Below, piece after piece: positions 30,621 to 39,599 of a stretch of DNA of 64,000 nt (position 1 is its first letter; the number at the start of each line of letters is the position of its first letter). Below the pieces are notes generated by a model. The model saw only the letters and a list, made by a program, of their open reading frames with translations, was not told the origin of the DNA and did no database searches. This stretch comes from a virus: IMG/VR virus record IMGVR_UViG_3300032334_002236, positions 1 to 64,000 of that record; one strand, written 5' to 3'. The position numbers and the translations under genes are program-made.

Positions 30621-32618
30621 TTATTGCTGGGATTTCAATTGATCTACTTGGGCTTGCAGCTCTTGGATGGCTGCAACCAACAGCGGAATCACATCTGTGT
30701 AGCTGAGACCCAGTGGTTCTGCAGGATCAGCTGGCACTGTGACGGCTTGTGGAAATACCTTCAACACATCCTGTGCTATGAGGAAACTGCGGCTGATACC
30801 TGGTTCATCCTGGGTGTATCTGCCGGTCATGGCTCGTAATCCAGCCACTTTTTCAGTGGCATCTGTGATGGGTAACAGATCTGCCTTGATGCGTTCATCG
30901 CTGTTTGCGGTCCAACTGGTTTGTCCGTTGCTGATATACACGCCCAGGTTGGCATTGTTCAAGATACTGAAGTTGCTGTAGGTGTTATAAGGACCCACAC
31001 CCCAATATGCACCCACATTTGCTCGGCTATGTCTCAAGAATAGCTGTTGGTTAGGTGCTTCCACCTGCACTGATTGGATCACAGGTGCAAATTTGTTGCT
31101 AGAGCCTACTACGAAATTACCATCGCTGTCTATTTTAGCTGCCTGATACATGTCATTTTCAGATGGTCCACTGCGTGTGGCAAAGGCCAGATAACCATAA
31201 TAATTACCAAGTTCATCCTCGTTACCAGCATAGATATCAGCCATGGTGCCAGTGGCACCACTGTCATCATTGCTGCGACTGAATCGCACACCAACTGCTG
31301 CTGTACCTTGACCAGCACCATATATCCAGGGGTTGTTCCAATTCTGTGCGATGGCTAATCCAGCCACGTTAGCTGACTGGATGGTTAATTTATTCACCGG
31401 CTGGGTGGTATTGATACCCACCTTGCCATCATAATTTATAGTAACTTGTTCGCCCAGGTTGGTAGCCAACTGCATGCCACCAGTGGAATTATCAAATCTT
31501 ATATGGGCTGAATTTTGTTTACCGATAATTAAACTGTTTTCTAAACCTATATTCAGATTGCCCAGGAAGAAAGCAGCATCACCGTCCTGCGTGGCATAAA
31601 AGTATTCATATTGTTCCAGCCTGGGAGTGATAAACAAGCTGTTGACAGTATCGAAAACACTGAAACTGTATCCTGGACCATTGGCACCGAAATCCTGGAA
31701 CACGCTCAATGCTGCCGTGTCACGGAAATTTTGTCCTATGGTGACACGGCCAGGCATGTTGATGTTGGCTCCCTGGGCACTGAAACTGGTGTAGTTGGCT
31801 CCGCTATCCCTGGTTATGATACTGATGTTGGCATTGTTGATGCTGTTGCTGATCACCAGGTTATTGCTTTGCATGTTCATACGTACCTGGTTGAAAGCAC
31901 CCATGTTGATGCCCAGGTTATTTGTGACACTGAGGCTGCCTCTGGTGCCAGTGTTGATATCAGTACGCATGTAGTTGTTGCTGTATAATCCACCCAGCCT
32001 GAAACTATCGCTTACCTGTCCTGTGAGACGGTTATTTGTGACAAAATTTTGATTGACCAGGTTGAGTCCTGGTGCGATCCTGCTGAACCCACCTATGCTG
32101 TTCTGTGGAATGAATTCCTGGTCAGCACTGAGTATGGCATATCTGGTGTTATCGATGTTGAAACTCAACACATGATGGTTGGAACCCATTACGTCTCTGA
32201 TGGTCTCAGCATTAGTGCCATTGGCACCACCGCTGCCCACTGTGAACCAGGTAGCTCCTATCCAGATACGAACCTGTGGATTACCCAGGTTTCCAGTGTC
32301 TAACCACATGTCCCCCACATTGGGAGCAAGTGGACTGATGCTACTGGTGTAACAGCTGGTCACATTCTTGAAACGCTGTCCATTATAAACATTCAACTGG
32401 TTGGTGGTAGTGTTGTACCATAATTGACCAGTTATGGGTCTCACAGGTGCGGTGCTGTTGGCAAAATTTTCCAATAACGACAGGAAATTCTGATCGATCA
32501 ATCCACCGTAATTCTGTATGTTCCTGCCCACGAATGTCAGGTTAGTGCTGTTGTCTAGTTTACCATCTAGCACTACTATGGGGTTCTGTCCGTTGTTAGG
32601 GGTGAGTGTATAGCTCAT
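30621..32618 (-). CDS. Tail fibre with C-terminal S74 intramolecular chaperone domain
   Basis: This 665-aa protein has the shared N-terminal module (LTFVGRNIQNYGGLIDQNF, then RPITGQLWYNTT, residues about 27-70). A long beta-rich shaft follows, with repeated short turns (INTTQPVNKLTIQ). The C-terminus from about 571 is a peptidase-S74/endosialidase chaperone: NSDERIKADLLPI, then LRAMTGRYTQ and FLIAQDVLKVFPQAV. Such domains trimerise the fibre, then cut themselves off at the Ser-Asp-Glu segment. A short coiled coil (VAAIQELQAQVDQLK) ends the protein, as is usual. The mature fibre would end near residue 570. Confidence 0.87.
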   Translation of the reverse strand: MSYTLTPNNGQNPIVVLDGKLDNSTNLTFVGRNIQNYGGLIDQNFLSLLENFANSTAPVRPITGQLWYNTTTNQLNVYNGQRFKNVTSCYTSSISPLAPNVGDMWLDTGNLGNPQVRIWIGATWFTVGSGGANGTNAETIRDVMGSNHHVLSFNIDNTRYAILSADQEFIPQNSIGGFSRIAPGLNLVNQNFVTNNRLTGQVSDSFRLGGLYSNNYMRTDINTGTRGSLSVTNNLGINMGAFNQVRMNMQSNNLVISNSINNANISIITRDSGANYTSFSAQGANINMPGRVTIGQNFRDTAALSVFQDFGANGPGYSFSVFDTVNSLFITPRLEQYEYFYATQDGDAAFFLGNLNIGLENSLIIGKQNSAHIRFDNSTGGMQLATNLGEQVTINYDGKVGINTTQPVNKLTIQSANVAGLAIAQNWNNPWIYGAGQGTAAVGVRFSRSNDDSGATGTMADIYAGNEDELGNYYGYLAFATRSGPSENDMYQAAKIDSDGNFVVGSSNKFAPVIQSVQVEAPNQQLFLRHSRANVGAYWGVGPYNTYSNFSILNNANLGVYISNGQTSWTANSDERIKADLLPITDATEKVAGLRAMTGRYTQDEPGISRSFLIAQDVLKVFPQAVTVPADPAEPLGLSYTDVIPLLVAAIQELQAQVDQLKSQQ

Positions 32619-32635
32619 GATTACTCCGCAGCTGA

Positions 32636-32643
32636 TATTTATC
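32636..32643 (-). promoter_or_regulatory. Late promoter element GATAAATA
   Basis: Reads GATAAATA on the minus strand, 18 nt before the start at 32618; a CGGAG ribosome-binding site follows. Confidence 0.6.
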
Positions 32644-33655
32644 AGACGGTGATATAAGTGATGCCTGCCCGAACATGGGTATTTGCTGTGGTACTCACAG
32701 CATACAGCGATACCAGATCAGCTAACAAATCAGTGCTCAGTGAGAGTAGTGATCCGCCTGCTATCACTTCACTATATACCACCAGGTTACTGATTATGCC
32801 GTTATGTGTCAGCAATACTTCCATGGAATGCGAATTAGATGCGGTAAATGCAGATATCACATATTTGGCTGTCCTGTATTGGACATGATCAAAGCTGTCC
32901 AATGTTACGATACTGGTTCCCACAGTGGTTGGTGCTCCGTCATATAATATGGAGTTATTGATCAGTGTGGTATTGGCAGTTATCTGCATGACAGGTGTAT
33001 TATTTGCCAGGATCAGATTAATCTGGCCTTGGCCCTGATTATCGTAGACTGCTTGCACATGGATACTATTATTGACGATTTCCGTGACAACAGAACTGAC
33101 ACCAAACACCCGTGCTTCCACGATATCAGTATCAAGTGGTACCTCACTCTGGAAACTCAACACGTTGCCGCTGACTGTGTAACTGCGCCCTGGTATCTGT
33201 GCCACACCGTTAACATGCACCAATGTGCCCTGTGTGTTGCTATTCTGTGTGAGATAAAAATTACCAGTGACATTATCACCTGTGAACACATCGCTGGTCA
33301 CATAACTGTTACTGATGGTACCGCCACTGGTGCCGCTGCCCACTGCTTGCCATGCAGATCCAGTGTATACTTCCAGGCTACTGCTGACAGTGTTGAATCT
33401 GATCTGGCCGCTTACTGCTGTGGGTGGATATGTGTTGTTGCCATTGGGCGCAACCAGGCTCGTGGTGGCTACGATGGTGTTGGCATTGATGATGCCACGC
33501 ACATCCAGATCAAATCTGGGCATGACAGTGTTGATGCCCAGCCTGCGATTACTGACATCGAAATATGCCAGATTGCTGTCGATAACCAGATCCACACCAT
33601 TGCGGATCAGGTTGTCCCGGAGCATGGAACCAGCTACTTTACCCAGAATTGCCAT
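32642..33655 (-). CDS. Tail fibre / structural protein with beta modules
   Basis: This 337-aa protein opens with AILGKVAGSMLRDNLIRNGV, a segment I recall from T4-like fibre-region proteins. A module VSGQIRFNTVSSSLEVYTGS (about 81-100) follows, then a beta unit DVFTGDNVTGNFYLTQ to VPLDTDIVEARVFG (about 119-187) that recurs in the next gene upstream and in the giant baseplate-region protein. The C-terminal 130 residues look like another beta-sandwich (TAKYVISAFTASNSHSMEVL). It is probably a virion fibre or adaptor. AAGGTGAG is the ribosome-binding site. Confidence 0.75.
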   Translation of the reverse strand: MAILGKVAGSMLRDNLIRNGVDLVIDSNLAYFDVSNRRLGINTVMPRFDLDVRGIINANTIVATTSLVAPNGNNTYPPTAVSGQIRFNTVSSSLEVYTGSAWQAVGSGTSGGTISNSYVTSDVFTGDNVTGNFYLTQNSNTQGTLVHVNGVAQIPGRSYTVSGNVLSFQSEVPLDTDIVEARVFGVSSVVTEIVNNSIHVQAVYDNQGQGQINLILANNTPVMQITANTTLINNSILYDGAPTTVGTSIVTLDSFDHVQYRTAKYVISAFTASNSHSMEVLLTHNGIISNLVVYSEVIAGGSLLSLSTDLLADLVSLYAVSTTANTHVRAGITYITV

Positions 33656-33674
33656 CTATCTCACCTTGATAAGG

Positions 33675-33682
33675 TATTTAAC
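33675..33682 (-). promoter_or_regulatory. Late-type promoter element GTTAAATA
   Basis: Reads GTTAAATA on the minus strand, 20 nt before the start at 33655. One base off GATAAATA. Confidence 0.45.
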
Positions 33683-33687
33683 AATGC

Positions 33688-34101
33688 TCAGGATACATAA
33701 GCATCTGTGCTGGCAAAGTTATGGAATATCACTACAGTTTGCCCAGCAGGTGGTGGATTAAGGAAAGTTATAGTGGCATTGCTTAATGTGAAAGCATCAT
33801 CTGGATTCTGATGCACGTTACCCACGAATACCAGGACGCTGCGGCTGCTTACAGGAATCTGGCTCAATGTATACTGTGTCTGTGATCCGTTACCAGTAAA
33901 TGTGTCCTTGGTGATGGATACCTGGCCAGTGATAGCCAAAACCAACCAGGAATTGTAATAGATCTCGAAACGCTCAGTATCTGAATTGAATCTGATCTGA
34001 CCATTCACAGGTGCAACTGGTCTACTGGCAGTATTACCCACAGGTAACTGTATGGCTGTACTTCCGGTCTTGATCTGATCGTTTTTAAGATATCTGGCCA
34101 T
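33688..34101 (-). CDS. Small structural protein with fibre beta module
   Basis: This 137-aa protein has an N-terminal segment (ARYLKNDQIKTGSTAIQLP), a module VNGQIRFNSDTERFEIYYNS like the GQLWY unit of the fibres, and then a beta unit (DTFTGNGSQTQYTLSQIP to PAGQTVVIFHNF) shared with the 337-aa protein. It is probably a fibre adaptor. Its start overlaps the upstream stop (TAATG), so it is coupled to the 102-aa protein. Confidence 0.75.
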   Translation of the reverse strand: MARYLKNDQIKTGSTAIQLPVGNTASRPVAPVNGQIRFNSDTERFEIYYNSWLVLAITGQVSITKDTFTGNGSQTQYTLSQIPVSSRSVLVFVGNVHQNPDDAFTLSNATITFLNPPPAGQTVVIFHNFASTDAYVS

Positions 34102-34409
34102 TAGAGTCCAATATACCCCACTGTGCTATTGATCACGCTGTTGGCATTGGCACTGGCATAAACTGCATCGCCGTTGCTTAGGATGATTTTTTCTTTGTCT
34201 ACCACCAGTGTATCGCTGGTGCTTATGCTGTAATTTTTGTATACGATGGTAGTATTGTCTGGACTACCACCATTGGGCACCAGATACATATTGATGGTGT
34301 GGTTAACACTATCAGTGTTACAAAAATACATAAGTGTCACCACAGTCTGCCCAGTGCTGGTATAGATGGCAGTGGGACTGGTGGTTAGTGTGTTATTGAC
34401 TATGGCCAT
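34101..34409 (-). CDS. 102-aa predicted virion protein
   Basis: The sequence is beta-rich throughout (TVVTLMYFCNTDSVNHTINM, then DTLVVDKEKIILSNGDAVYA), similar to small beta-sandwich tail or capsid accessory proteins in phage fibre regions. AGGAAC precedes its start. It lies between fibre genes in the late operon. No specific role can be assigned. Confidence 0.7.
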   Translation of the reverse strand: MAIVNNTLTTSPTAIYTSTGQTVVTLMYFCNTDSVNHTINMYLVPNGGSPDNTTIVYKNYSISTSDTLVVDKEKIILSNGDAVYASANANSVINSTVGYIGL

Positions 34410-34417
34410 GTTTGTTC

Positions 34418-35185
34418 CTAACTAAAAATCAAAGCCAAAACAGTGGCTTTACTCTTGCTTATCAATTCATCTTGTGTGCTGGTATTTACGAAGTATAGGC
34501 CTGTGCCGCCGCTGCCTGGAGCATTAGCATACAATGTGACTTTACCACTGGCACTTGCTGGCTGGGCTGAGTAAGACATCTGTACAGGACTGCCAACTTG
34601 GAGCGGGCCTGTGAAATTAGTGATGCTGTTGGTGGTTAAACGCAGATTTCCCACAAAGAAGATACCAGATCCCGCATTATATTTCAGCACACTGTCGCCC
34701 AGGAAACTGGTGCCGTTGCTGTATTGTACGCTCTGGGCTGAACCACCAGGTTGTGATGACGGCAAGCTCTGCAGATATCCTTTGGTCACTACATCGTCAC
34801 TATTGACAGGTGTTGCTGCCCTGATGGCACTGAGGTTACTTCCCAAGAGTCCTTCGAATCTGCTGCTTACTTCACTATATTGCCATATGGCATTGGCACT
34901 GGTTCCGCGGCTGATTATGATGCCACTGTTACTCTGTGTGATACCTGCACCGGTTTCTCCGCTGTTCAATGTCATGAACAAGTTTCCGGATGTGCTGTTG
35001 GTAGTGGTCACACTCACAGTATTTCCCAATACCAACAGGTTACCATGGATGGTAGTCAATCCACTGTAGATATCCAACTTGTTATTGGTGATGCTTGTAT
35101 TTCCCAGCACATTGAAATTACCGTGTATGGACACGGTATTACTATAGATGTCATAATTTCCACTAAATCTTCTGATACTGTCCAT
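34418..35185 (-). CDS. 255-aa fibre-like structural protein
   Basis: The N-terminal part has short repeating turns (GNYDIYSNTVSIHGNFNVLG, then LTTIHGNLLVLGNTVSV) typical of a beta-helical fibre shaft. The middle has VNSDDVVTKGYLQSL, the common tail-fibre segment DDVVTKGYxD. The C-terminus (LYANAPGSGGTGLYFVNTST) resembles a fibre tip adaptor. It follows its own late element by 19 nt. Confidence 0.75.
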   Translation of the reverse strand: MDSIRRFSGNYDIYSNTVSIHGNFNVLGNTSITNNKLDIYSGLTTIHGNLLVLGNTVSVTTTNSTSGNLFMTLNSGETGAGITQSNSGIIISRGTSANAIWQYSEVSSRFEGLLGSNLSAIRAATPVNSDDVVTKGYLQSLPSSQPGGSAQSVQYSNGTSFLGDSVLKYNAGSGIFFVGNLRLTTNSITNFTGPLQVGSPVQMSYSAQPASASGKVTLYANAPGSGGTGLYFVNTSTQDELISKSKATVLALIFS

Positions 35186-35203
35186 TGTGTGTTCCGGCTA
35201 GAT

Positions 35204-35211
35204 TATTTATC
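35204..35211 (-). promoter_or_regulatory. Late promoter element GATAAATA
   Basis: Reads GATAAATA on the minus strand, 19 nt before the start at 35185 and just downstream of a terminator. Confidence 0.6.
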
Positions 35212-35228
35212 TGATGGAAAAAACTCAG

Positions 35229-35252
35229 AAAAATAGCGGCCGGAGCCGCTAT
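35229..35252 (-). terminator. Intrinsic terminator after the 272-aa structural gene
   Basis: On the minus strand an 8-bp GC-rich stem (ATAGCGGC with GCCGCTAT, 35233-35252, loop TCCG) runs into a T-run at 35229-35233 and another T stretch after it. It lies directly after the stop at 35261. Confidence 0.85.
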
Positions 35253-35260
35253 CTGTTTGT

Positions 35261-36079
35261 TTAAGCCTGTGGCAGTCTTACTGTAGTAGCAGTAGGATTG
35301 CTGAAGGTGTAAGCATATTTGTTGCCTGCAAAATCACGAGCAAACTTGTTGTCCAAACGAGCGACATATGCTGTTACAAACATGTCACGAGTGCTGTTTG
35401 ACACAGCTTGGCTACTGAAGCTGATGCTGGCATTAGCTAGTCCATTGGCAATAGTCACGTTCGTGACAACCACGTTGCCATTCAAACCAGTGTTATTGAT
35501 GACCTGTATTTCAGGATCTGATGTGGTAACTGGACCACTGATGACACCAGCTACGTTACCCACTGCATAAGTGACATAAGCACTGGTAGCAGGGCTACCA
35601 TTTTGCTTGAGATTAGCACTAAGCAGAACGGCCTTGTCCATGGTGATGCTCATTTCACCAGGTGACAATTCTTGGGGCAACTTGTTGACCAGCTTGCAAA
35701 CCTGTGCACCATAAGCACTGCCAGTTGTAGTCAATGCACTGTTCTGTGCGATGCAAGTGAAGATATCACCAGCAACTGCATCTTTAGGGCCACCAAGTGC
35801 TGCCCAATCAGTAGTACCTACGGTTTTGACCACATAGGCGTTGCCATTAGTCAAAGCCTCATCTTGGATGGTATTAGTTGTATCAGCAACTAAAAACTTG
35901 CTGCGGCCACGAGCACGTAGCAAGCTGCCGTTAGCTTGTGTGCCATTCTGTACCACATTGACTTGAGCTTGGATCTGGCTACCAGTGATGGTTGCGAGAC
36001 CACCTGTGCCACCGATTACGTTTAGCGCATCAGCATACAGGTTCACTGTTGCTGATTTCTGAATCTTAAATTTTGCCAT
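35261..36079 (-). CDS. Predicted abundant virion structural protein
   Basis: This 272-aa protein contains RGRSKFLVADTTNTIQD, a repeat-like central segment (TVGTTDWAALGGPKDAVAGD) and a C-terminal FARDFAGNKYAYTFS, which I recall in structural proteins of T4-like marine phages. It is the only gene in the late block with its own late promoter, a strong AGGAGA ribosome-binding site and a strong terminator. That suggests an independent, highly expressed transcript, as for a capsid decoration, neck or whisker protein. The exact role is not known from sequence. Confidence 0.7.
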   Translation of the reverse strand: MAKFKIQKSATVNLYADALNVIGGTGGLATITGSQIQAQVNVVQNGTQANGSLLRARGRSKFLVADTTNTIQDEALTNGNAYVVKTVGTTDWAALGGPKDAVAGDIFTCIAQNSALTTTGSAYGAQVCKLVNKLPQELSPGEMSITMDKAVLLSANLKQNGSPATSAYVTYAVGNVAGVISGPVTTSDPEIQVINNTGLNGNVVVTNVTIANGLANASISFSSQAVSNSTRDMFVTAYVARLDNKFARDFAGNKYAYTFSNPTATTVRLPQA

Positions 36080-36143
36080 TTTATTCTCCTGTTGCGACGT
36101 TCTAGGTCATCGGCTGGCTGACCGAAGTCTATCAACGACTATC

Positions 36144-36151
36144 TATTTATC
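36144..36151 (-). promoter_or_regulatory. Late promoter element GATAAATA
   Basis: Reads GATAAATA on the minus strand, 65 nt before the start at 36079, giving a longer leader than the others. Confidence 0.55.
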
Positions 36152-38009
36152 AGTTTATCTGGCTATATGCATTAATGCGAGTGACCCAATGCCAGTTTAC
36201 CAGGTTTACTACCAAGGTACTGCGTGTCTTTGCATAAAGCACGTCGATATTCCATAATTTGATCTCTATGGGACCAGATGCACCAGCTTTCACTTGCAGG
36301 GGGCTAACCAGGCTATCCTGGCCGCTTATCTGCAAGAAATTCTTATCGCCACCAGAGAATCCGGAATTAACCACCCTGTATTTGTTGCTGCCAGCATCAT
36401 TGATGGTTACTAGACCGCTATAATTCTCATTGGTGGTGATCTCGGTGAATTGCATCCATATGGTGGCACTGTAAAAATCAAATGGATCGGTTATGGTCAG
36501 CACAGTATGTGCGGTATATGCTGCTTCACCTGAGGGGAACTCCACTGCTGTGGTATATGGCACAGTATTGATTCCATTGACAACACTAGCAGCAACTGGA
36601 GCATCTATCCACTGAGCGATGGTACCGTTGGTACCTAATACTTTGTTGGCTTTGTTAGTCTGATCAGGCAATACTGCTGGTGTCAACCAGGCTAATTTGT
36701 TGTTGTTGCCCAGGCCCAATACAGCACCTGGTGATCCGCCACCCACGCTTATGGTGTTAGCTAGACCCAGATCCACATTGCCTCTCACTGTGAGCAGTTG
36801 CATGTTAGGCAAAGCCGTGATGAGATATTGGACAGGGTCAGTGACAAACCTGGCTTGTATGGCCTGTTGGCTATAGATGCTGCTGTTGGCGCTACCGTTG
36901 ATATTACCTGAGATGGTGCTAGTTACAGCTAGCCCAGTGAGTGTACCCAGGCTGGTGATGTTTGGTTGTGCTGGGGTCAGGATGTTTCCTGATATTGCTT
37001 GTGTCTGTAGTGTACCTGTGACCAACGTACCCACAGTGGCAGTACCAGTTACAGTGATGCTGCTCAGGTTACCTAAACTGGTTATGTTAGGTTGTGGTCC
37101 TGGCCCCAATACGCCGTTAAGGATAGCAGCAGTGACATTGCCTGCCGTGATAGCACCTGTGACATCCAATGATGTCAATGTGCCCAGGCTGTTTATGTAA
37201 GGCTGGTTATTGGTAAGGATCAGTCCATTGATGCCTTTGCTGGCACTAAGCACATTAGCACCAAAATTATTATTGACTTGGAAATTATCAGCCACTAGAC
37301 TGGTAAAGCTGCCAGGATAACGCAATCCACTTTGGTTAATAGGACCAGTGATATTACCAAAAAAGTCCTGTGCTGTGACTCTGACAGCTGTGACTTGTGT
37401 AAAGGCAGCTACATTTGGCACACGATTACCTATGACGCCATTGAAATAACCTGATATGTCAGGTGATTTTATGCTTGTGGCAGTGACACTGGTAAATGCA
37501 CCAGTATTAGGGGCAGTTAGTCCTATGGGACCAGTATAATTTCCACTGGTGCTGTTATTAGCAATGACATTACCTATCTGAGCTTTGTTATAGATGAAGC
37601 TGTCTGTTACGATCAGATTCTTGATCACTGCATTCACAGCACTGAGATTGATCACTGACAAGTTTGCTATCACTGCACTGTTAGCAGTCATGGCATCAGT
37701 AACCAGATTGGTATTGGTGCTATTCTGGCCAACTATCACGAATCCCGGCTTGCCATTAGCACCGCCGTTACTAGTCCAGACGTACAATGTTTGCTTAGTT
37801 TTACTAAACCAAAGTTGCCCCACTAAAGGATTTTGGGGTGGGATCGTGTTGGCATAATTTTCCAGCTGACGTATGCTGTTTCCAGCAAAAACAGTGGCAT
37901 AATCAGCATAACCTTTGCCTACCAGCGTGGTACTGTAGGTTGTGTTCAATGTACCGTCAGTTACTGTTACTAATGGTGTTCCGTCAGTGAGATTAACGCT
38001 ATAGGTCAT
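36150..38009 (-). CDS. Tail fibre with shared N-terminal module and NITSLGTLT repeats
   Basis: This 619-aa protein has the shared fibre module (TTLVGKGYADYATVFAGNS, then QNPLVGQLWFSKT, residues about 27-72). A shaft of repeats follows, built around PNITSLGTLTGLAVT-like units (INSLGTLTSLDVTGAITAGN, PNITSLGNLSSITVTGTATV), which match LGTLTSLTVTG repeats known from phage fibre shafts. The C-terminal 120 residues form a beta-rich domain (SATIWMQFTEITTNENYSG) possibly involved in binding. A late element lies just upstream of its start. Confidence 0.82.
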   Translation of the reverse strand: MTYSVNLTDGTPLVTVTDGTLNTTYSTTLVGKGYADYATVFAGNSIRQLENYANTIPPQNPLVGQLWFSKTKQTLYVWTSNGGANGKPGFVIVGQNSTNTNLVTDAMTANSAVIANLSVINLSAVNAVIKNLIVTDSFIYNKAQIGNVIANNSTSGNYTGPIGLTAPNTGAFTSVTATSIKSPDISGYFNGVIGNRVPNVAAFTQVTAVRVTAQDFFGNITGPINQSGLRYPGSFTSLVADNFQVNNNFGANVLSASKGINGLILTNNQPYINSLGTLTSLDVTGAITAGNVTAAILNGVLGPGPQPNITSLGNLSSITVTGTATVGTLVTGTLQTQAISGNILTPAQPNITSLGTLTGLAVTSTISGNINGSANSSIYSQQAIQARFVTDPVQYLITALPNMQLLTVRGNVDLGLANTISVGGGSPGAVLGLGNNNKLAWLTPAVLPDQTNKANKVLGTNGTIAQWIDAPVAASVVNGINTVPYTTAVEFPSGEAAYTAHTVLTITDPFDFYSATIWMQFTEITTNENYSGLVTINDAGSNKYRVVNSGFSGGDKNFLQISGQDSLVSPLQVKAGASGPIEIKLWNIDVLYAKTRSTLVVNLVNWHWVTRINAYSQIN

Positions 38010-38024
38010 GTTCTTGCCTCAGAG

Positions 38025-38032
38025 TATTTATC
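38025..38032 (-). promoter_or_regulatory. Late promoter element GATAAATA
   Basis: Reads GATAAATA on the minus strand, 16 nt before the start at 38009. Confidence 0.6.
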
Positions 38033-38037
38033 GGCTG

Positions 38038-38973
38038 TTAGCCCACGAGCCTGATGCTAAATCCACTGTTGCTGTCATTTATATGAGCATTGCTACTGGC
38101 ACTGATCATGAATTGCAATACATCGCCAGCAAAACAGTTGAGGAATCCCCTGATGCTCAGTTGTTGTTGGGTGCTTGTGGAATGTTTGTTCTCTGCGATG
38201 AGACCAGTATAATCCTGGTTCTGCCACCACATTACCCGGTGTCGATCATAACCTGTGGCGCCGCCCAGTGTCTGGACATATCCATGCACCTCATATGTGC
38301 CGTCCACAGGGCATTGGAACACCCCGCCACCAGGAGTGCTGAGCCAATATCCACCATTATTCACAGGCACATAGACTGCATCATATGTGCTGGGCACATC
38401 GATTCCTGATCCTGAAAAATATCCGGTACCAAATGTGTTCACACGATAATTGGCACACACACAAGCATTGTATGGAAAATTGATCTGGCCCTGGTAATTG
38501 GTTTTAAGCACCGTGGTGCCCTGTACTTGCAGATCAAATTCCTTGGCTTCGGCACGTAGTTGCCCAGGATTGCTCAAGATAGGACCGATCACTGTGAAAG
38601 CGTTATTGTAGTATACGCTCAACTGTAGATTGTTGGTATCCCACCATAGATCGCCATTGTTTACCAGCAAAGGTTTATTGTCTGATTGGATCATGCCAGT
38701 GAGCGATTGCCAATAAGCCTGCGTGGGTGTTACCCTGTAAACTTTTATGTTCTGGCTGTTGAGATCATACCATAGCTGCCCTTGTACAGGATAGTTAGGA
38801 GCACTGGTATGTGCGAAATTTTCCAACAGGTATACCAGGTTCTGATCGAATATCTCACCATAAGCTGGATAATTCTTTCCCACTAATACCAGGCTGGTGC
38901 TTTTCTCATCTAGTGTGCCGTCAGCTATGTTCACGAGTGGATCTGTGTTGCTACGTTTGATATAATAGGTCAT
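38038..38973 (-). CDS. Tail fibre with C-terminal C1q-like domain
   Basis: This 311-aa protein has the shared N-terminal module in its clearest form (LVLVGKNYPAYGEIFDQNL, then NYPVQGQLWYDLN, residues about 28-72). The middle segment is NKPLLVNNGDLWWDTNN. The C-terminal part from about residue 175 is a jelly-roll of C1q/TNF type (GVFQCPVDGTYEVHGYVQTL, then GFLNCFAGDVLQFMISAS), a typical trimeric receptor-binding tip. Its ATG overlaps the stop of the previous gene (ATGA). Confidence 0.82.
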   Translation of the reverse strand: MTYYIKRSNTDPLVNIADGTLDEKSTSLVLVGKNYPAYGEIFDQNLVYLLENFAHTSAPNYPVQGQLWYDLNSQNIKVYRVTPTQAYWQSLTGMIQSDNKPLLVNNGDLWWDTNNLQLSVYYNNAFTVIGPILSNPGQLRAEAKEFDLQVQGTTVLKTNYQGQINFPYNACVCANYRVNTFGTGYFSGSGIDVPSTYDAVYVPVNNGGYWLSTPGGGVFQCPVDGTYEVHGYVQTLGGATGYDRHRVMWWQNQDYTGLIAENKHSTSTQQQLSIRGFLNCFAGDVLQFMISASSNAHINDSNSGFSIRLVG

Positions 38974-39599
38974 GCTGAAACACCCAAGTTGGTCAAGCTC
39001 TGGATCCTGATGGTATAATCCACTTGTATCTGCCTGTTGAGGCTCTTCTGTATGGGATGGAATATCACATGTGTTAATAGCATACCTGGATTGGCTGTGA
39101 TGCCGTAATCATCAGTGGTGGTGCCAGCATAGCTTTTTATGCCCATCTCATCAAAAACATAAGTGTCATTTACCAGATAACTGTTGTCGAAAGCCAACTG
39201 ATCACTGGGCTCACCGTAATCCAACACACAACTGATGAACAGATCAGTGTACACTTGCCCAGGAGTATGTCTCACCTGTATGTTGTTGCGTGTGGCATCA
39301 GTATTACTGCTCTGGTATTGGTTAACGATCTTTTTATAAGTCTGGTTATACAAGCTGCTGTTGCTGCCTTTGGTGTTGGTGGGCAGATATGTTATCACGC
39401 CAGTGTTGTCTATACTGGTACCACCATTTCCAAATACCATCTCACTGACAAAACCTTGCCCGCCATTCACGAGGCTTTGGGCAATGGCCAGACTGAAGTT
39501 TTCATAATGTATGGCATTGTGATCGTGATAAAAAATGGTGCCATCTGTGGGACTCCAGATCTTAACGTCGCCGGTTATTTGCAGTGGCAAGTGGTTCAT
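38970..39599 (-). CDS. 209-aa structural protein of unknown role
   Basis: The protein is beta-rich, with an opening segment LPLQITGDVKIWSPTDGTIF and later FDEMGIKSYAGTTTDDYG, a layout like tail-fibre adaptor or baseplate proteins. It is coupled by ATGA overlaps to genes on both sides and lies just after the giant baseplate-region protein, where T4-like phages keep small baseplate and fibre-attachment proteins. No homologue named with confidence. Confidence 0.7.
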   Translation of the reverse strand: MNHLPLQITGDVKIWSPTDGTIFYHDHNAIHYENFSLAIAQSLVNGGQGFVSEMVFGNGGTSIDNTGVITYLPTNTKGSNSSLYNQTYKKIVNQYQSSNTDATRNNIQVRHTPGQVYTDLFISCVLDYGEPSDQLAFDNSYLVNDTYVFDEMGIKSYAGTTTDDYGITANPGMLLTHVIFHPIQKSLNRQIQVDYTIRIQSLTNLGVSA

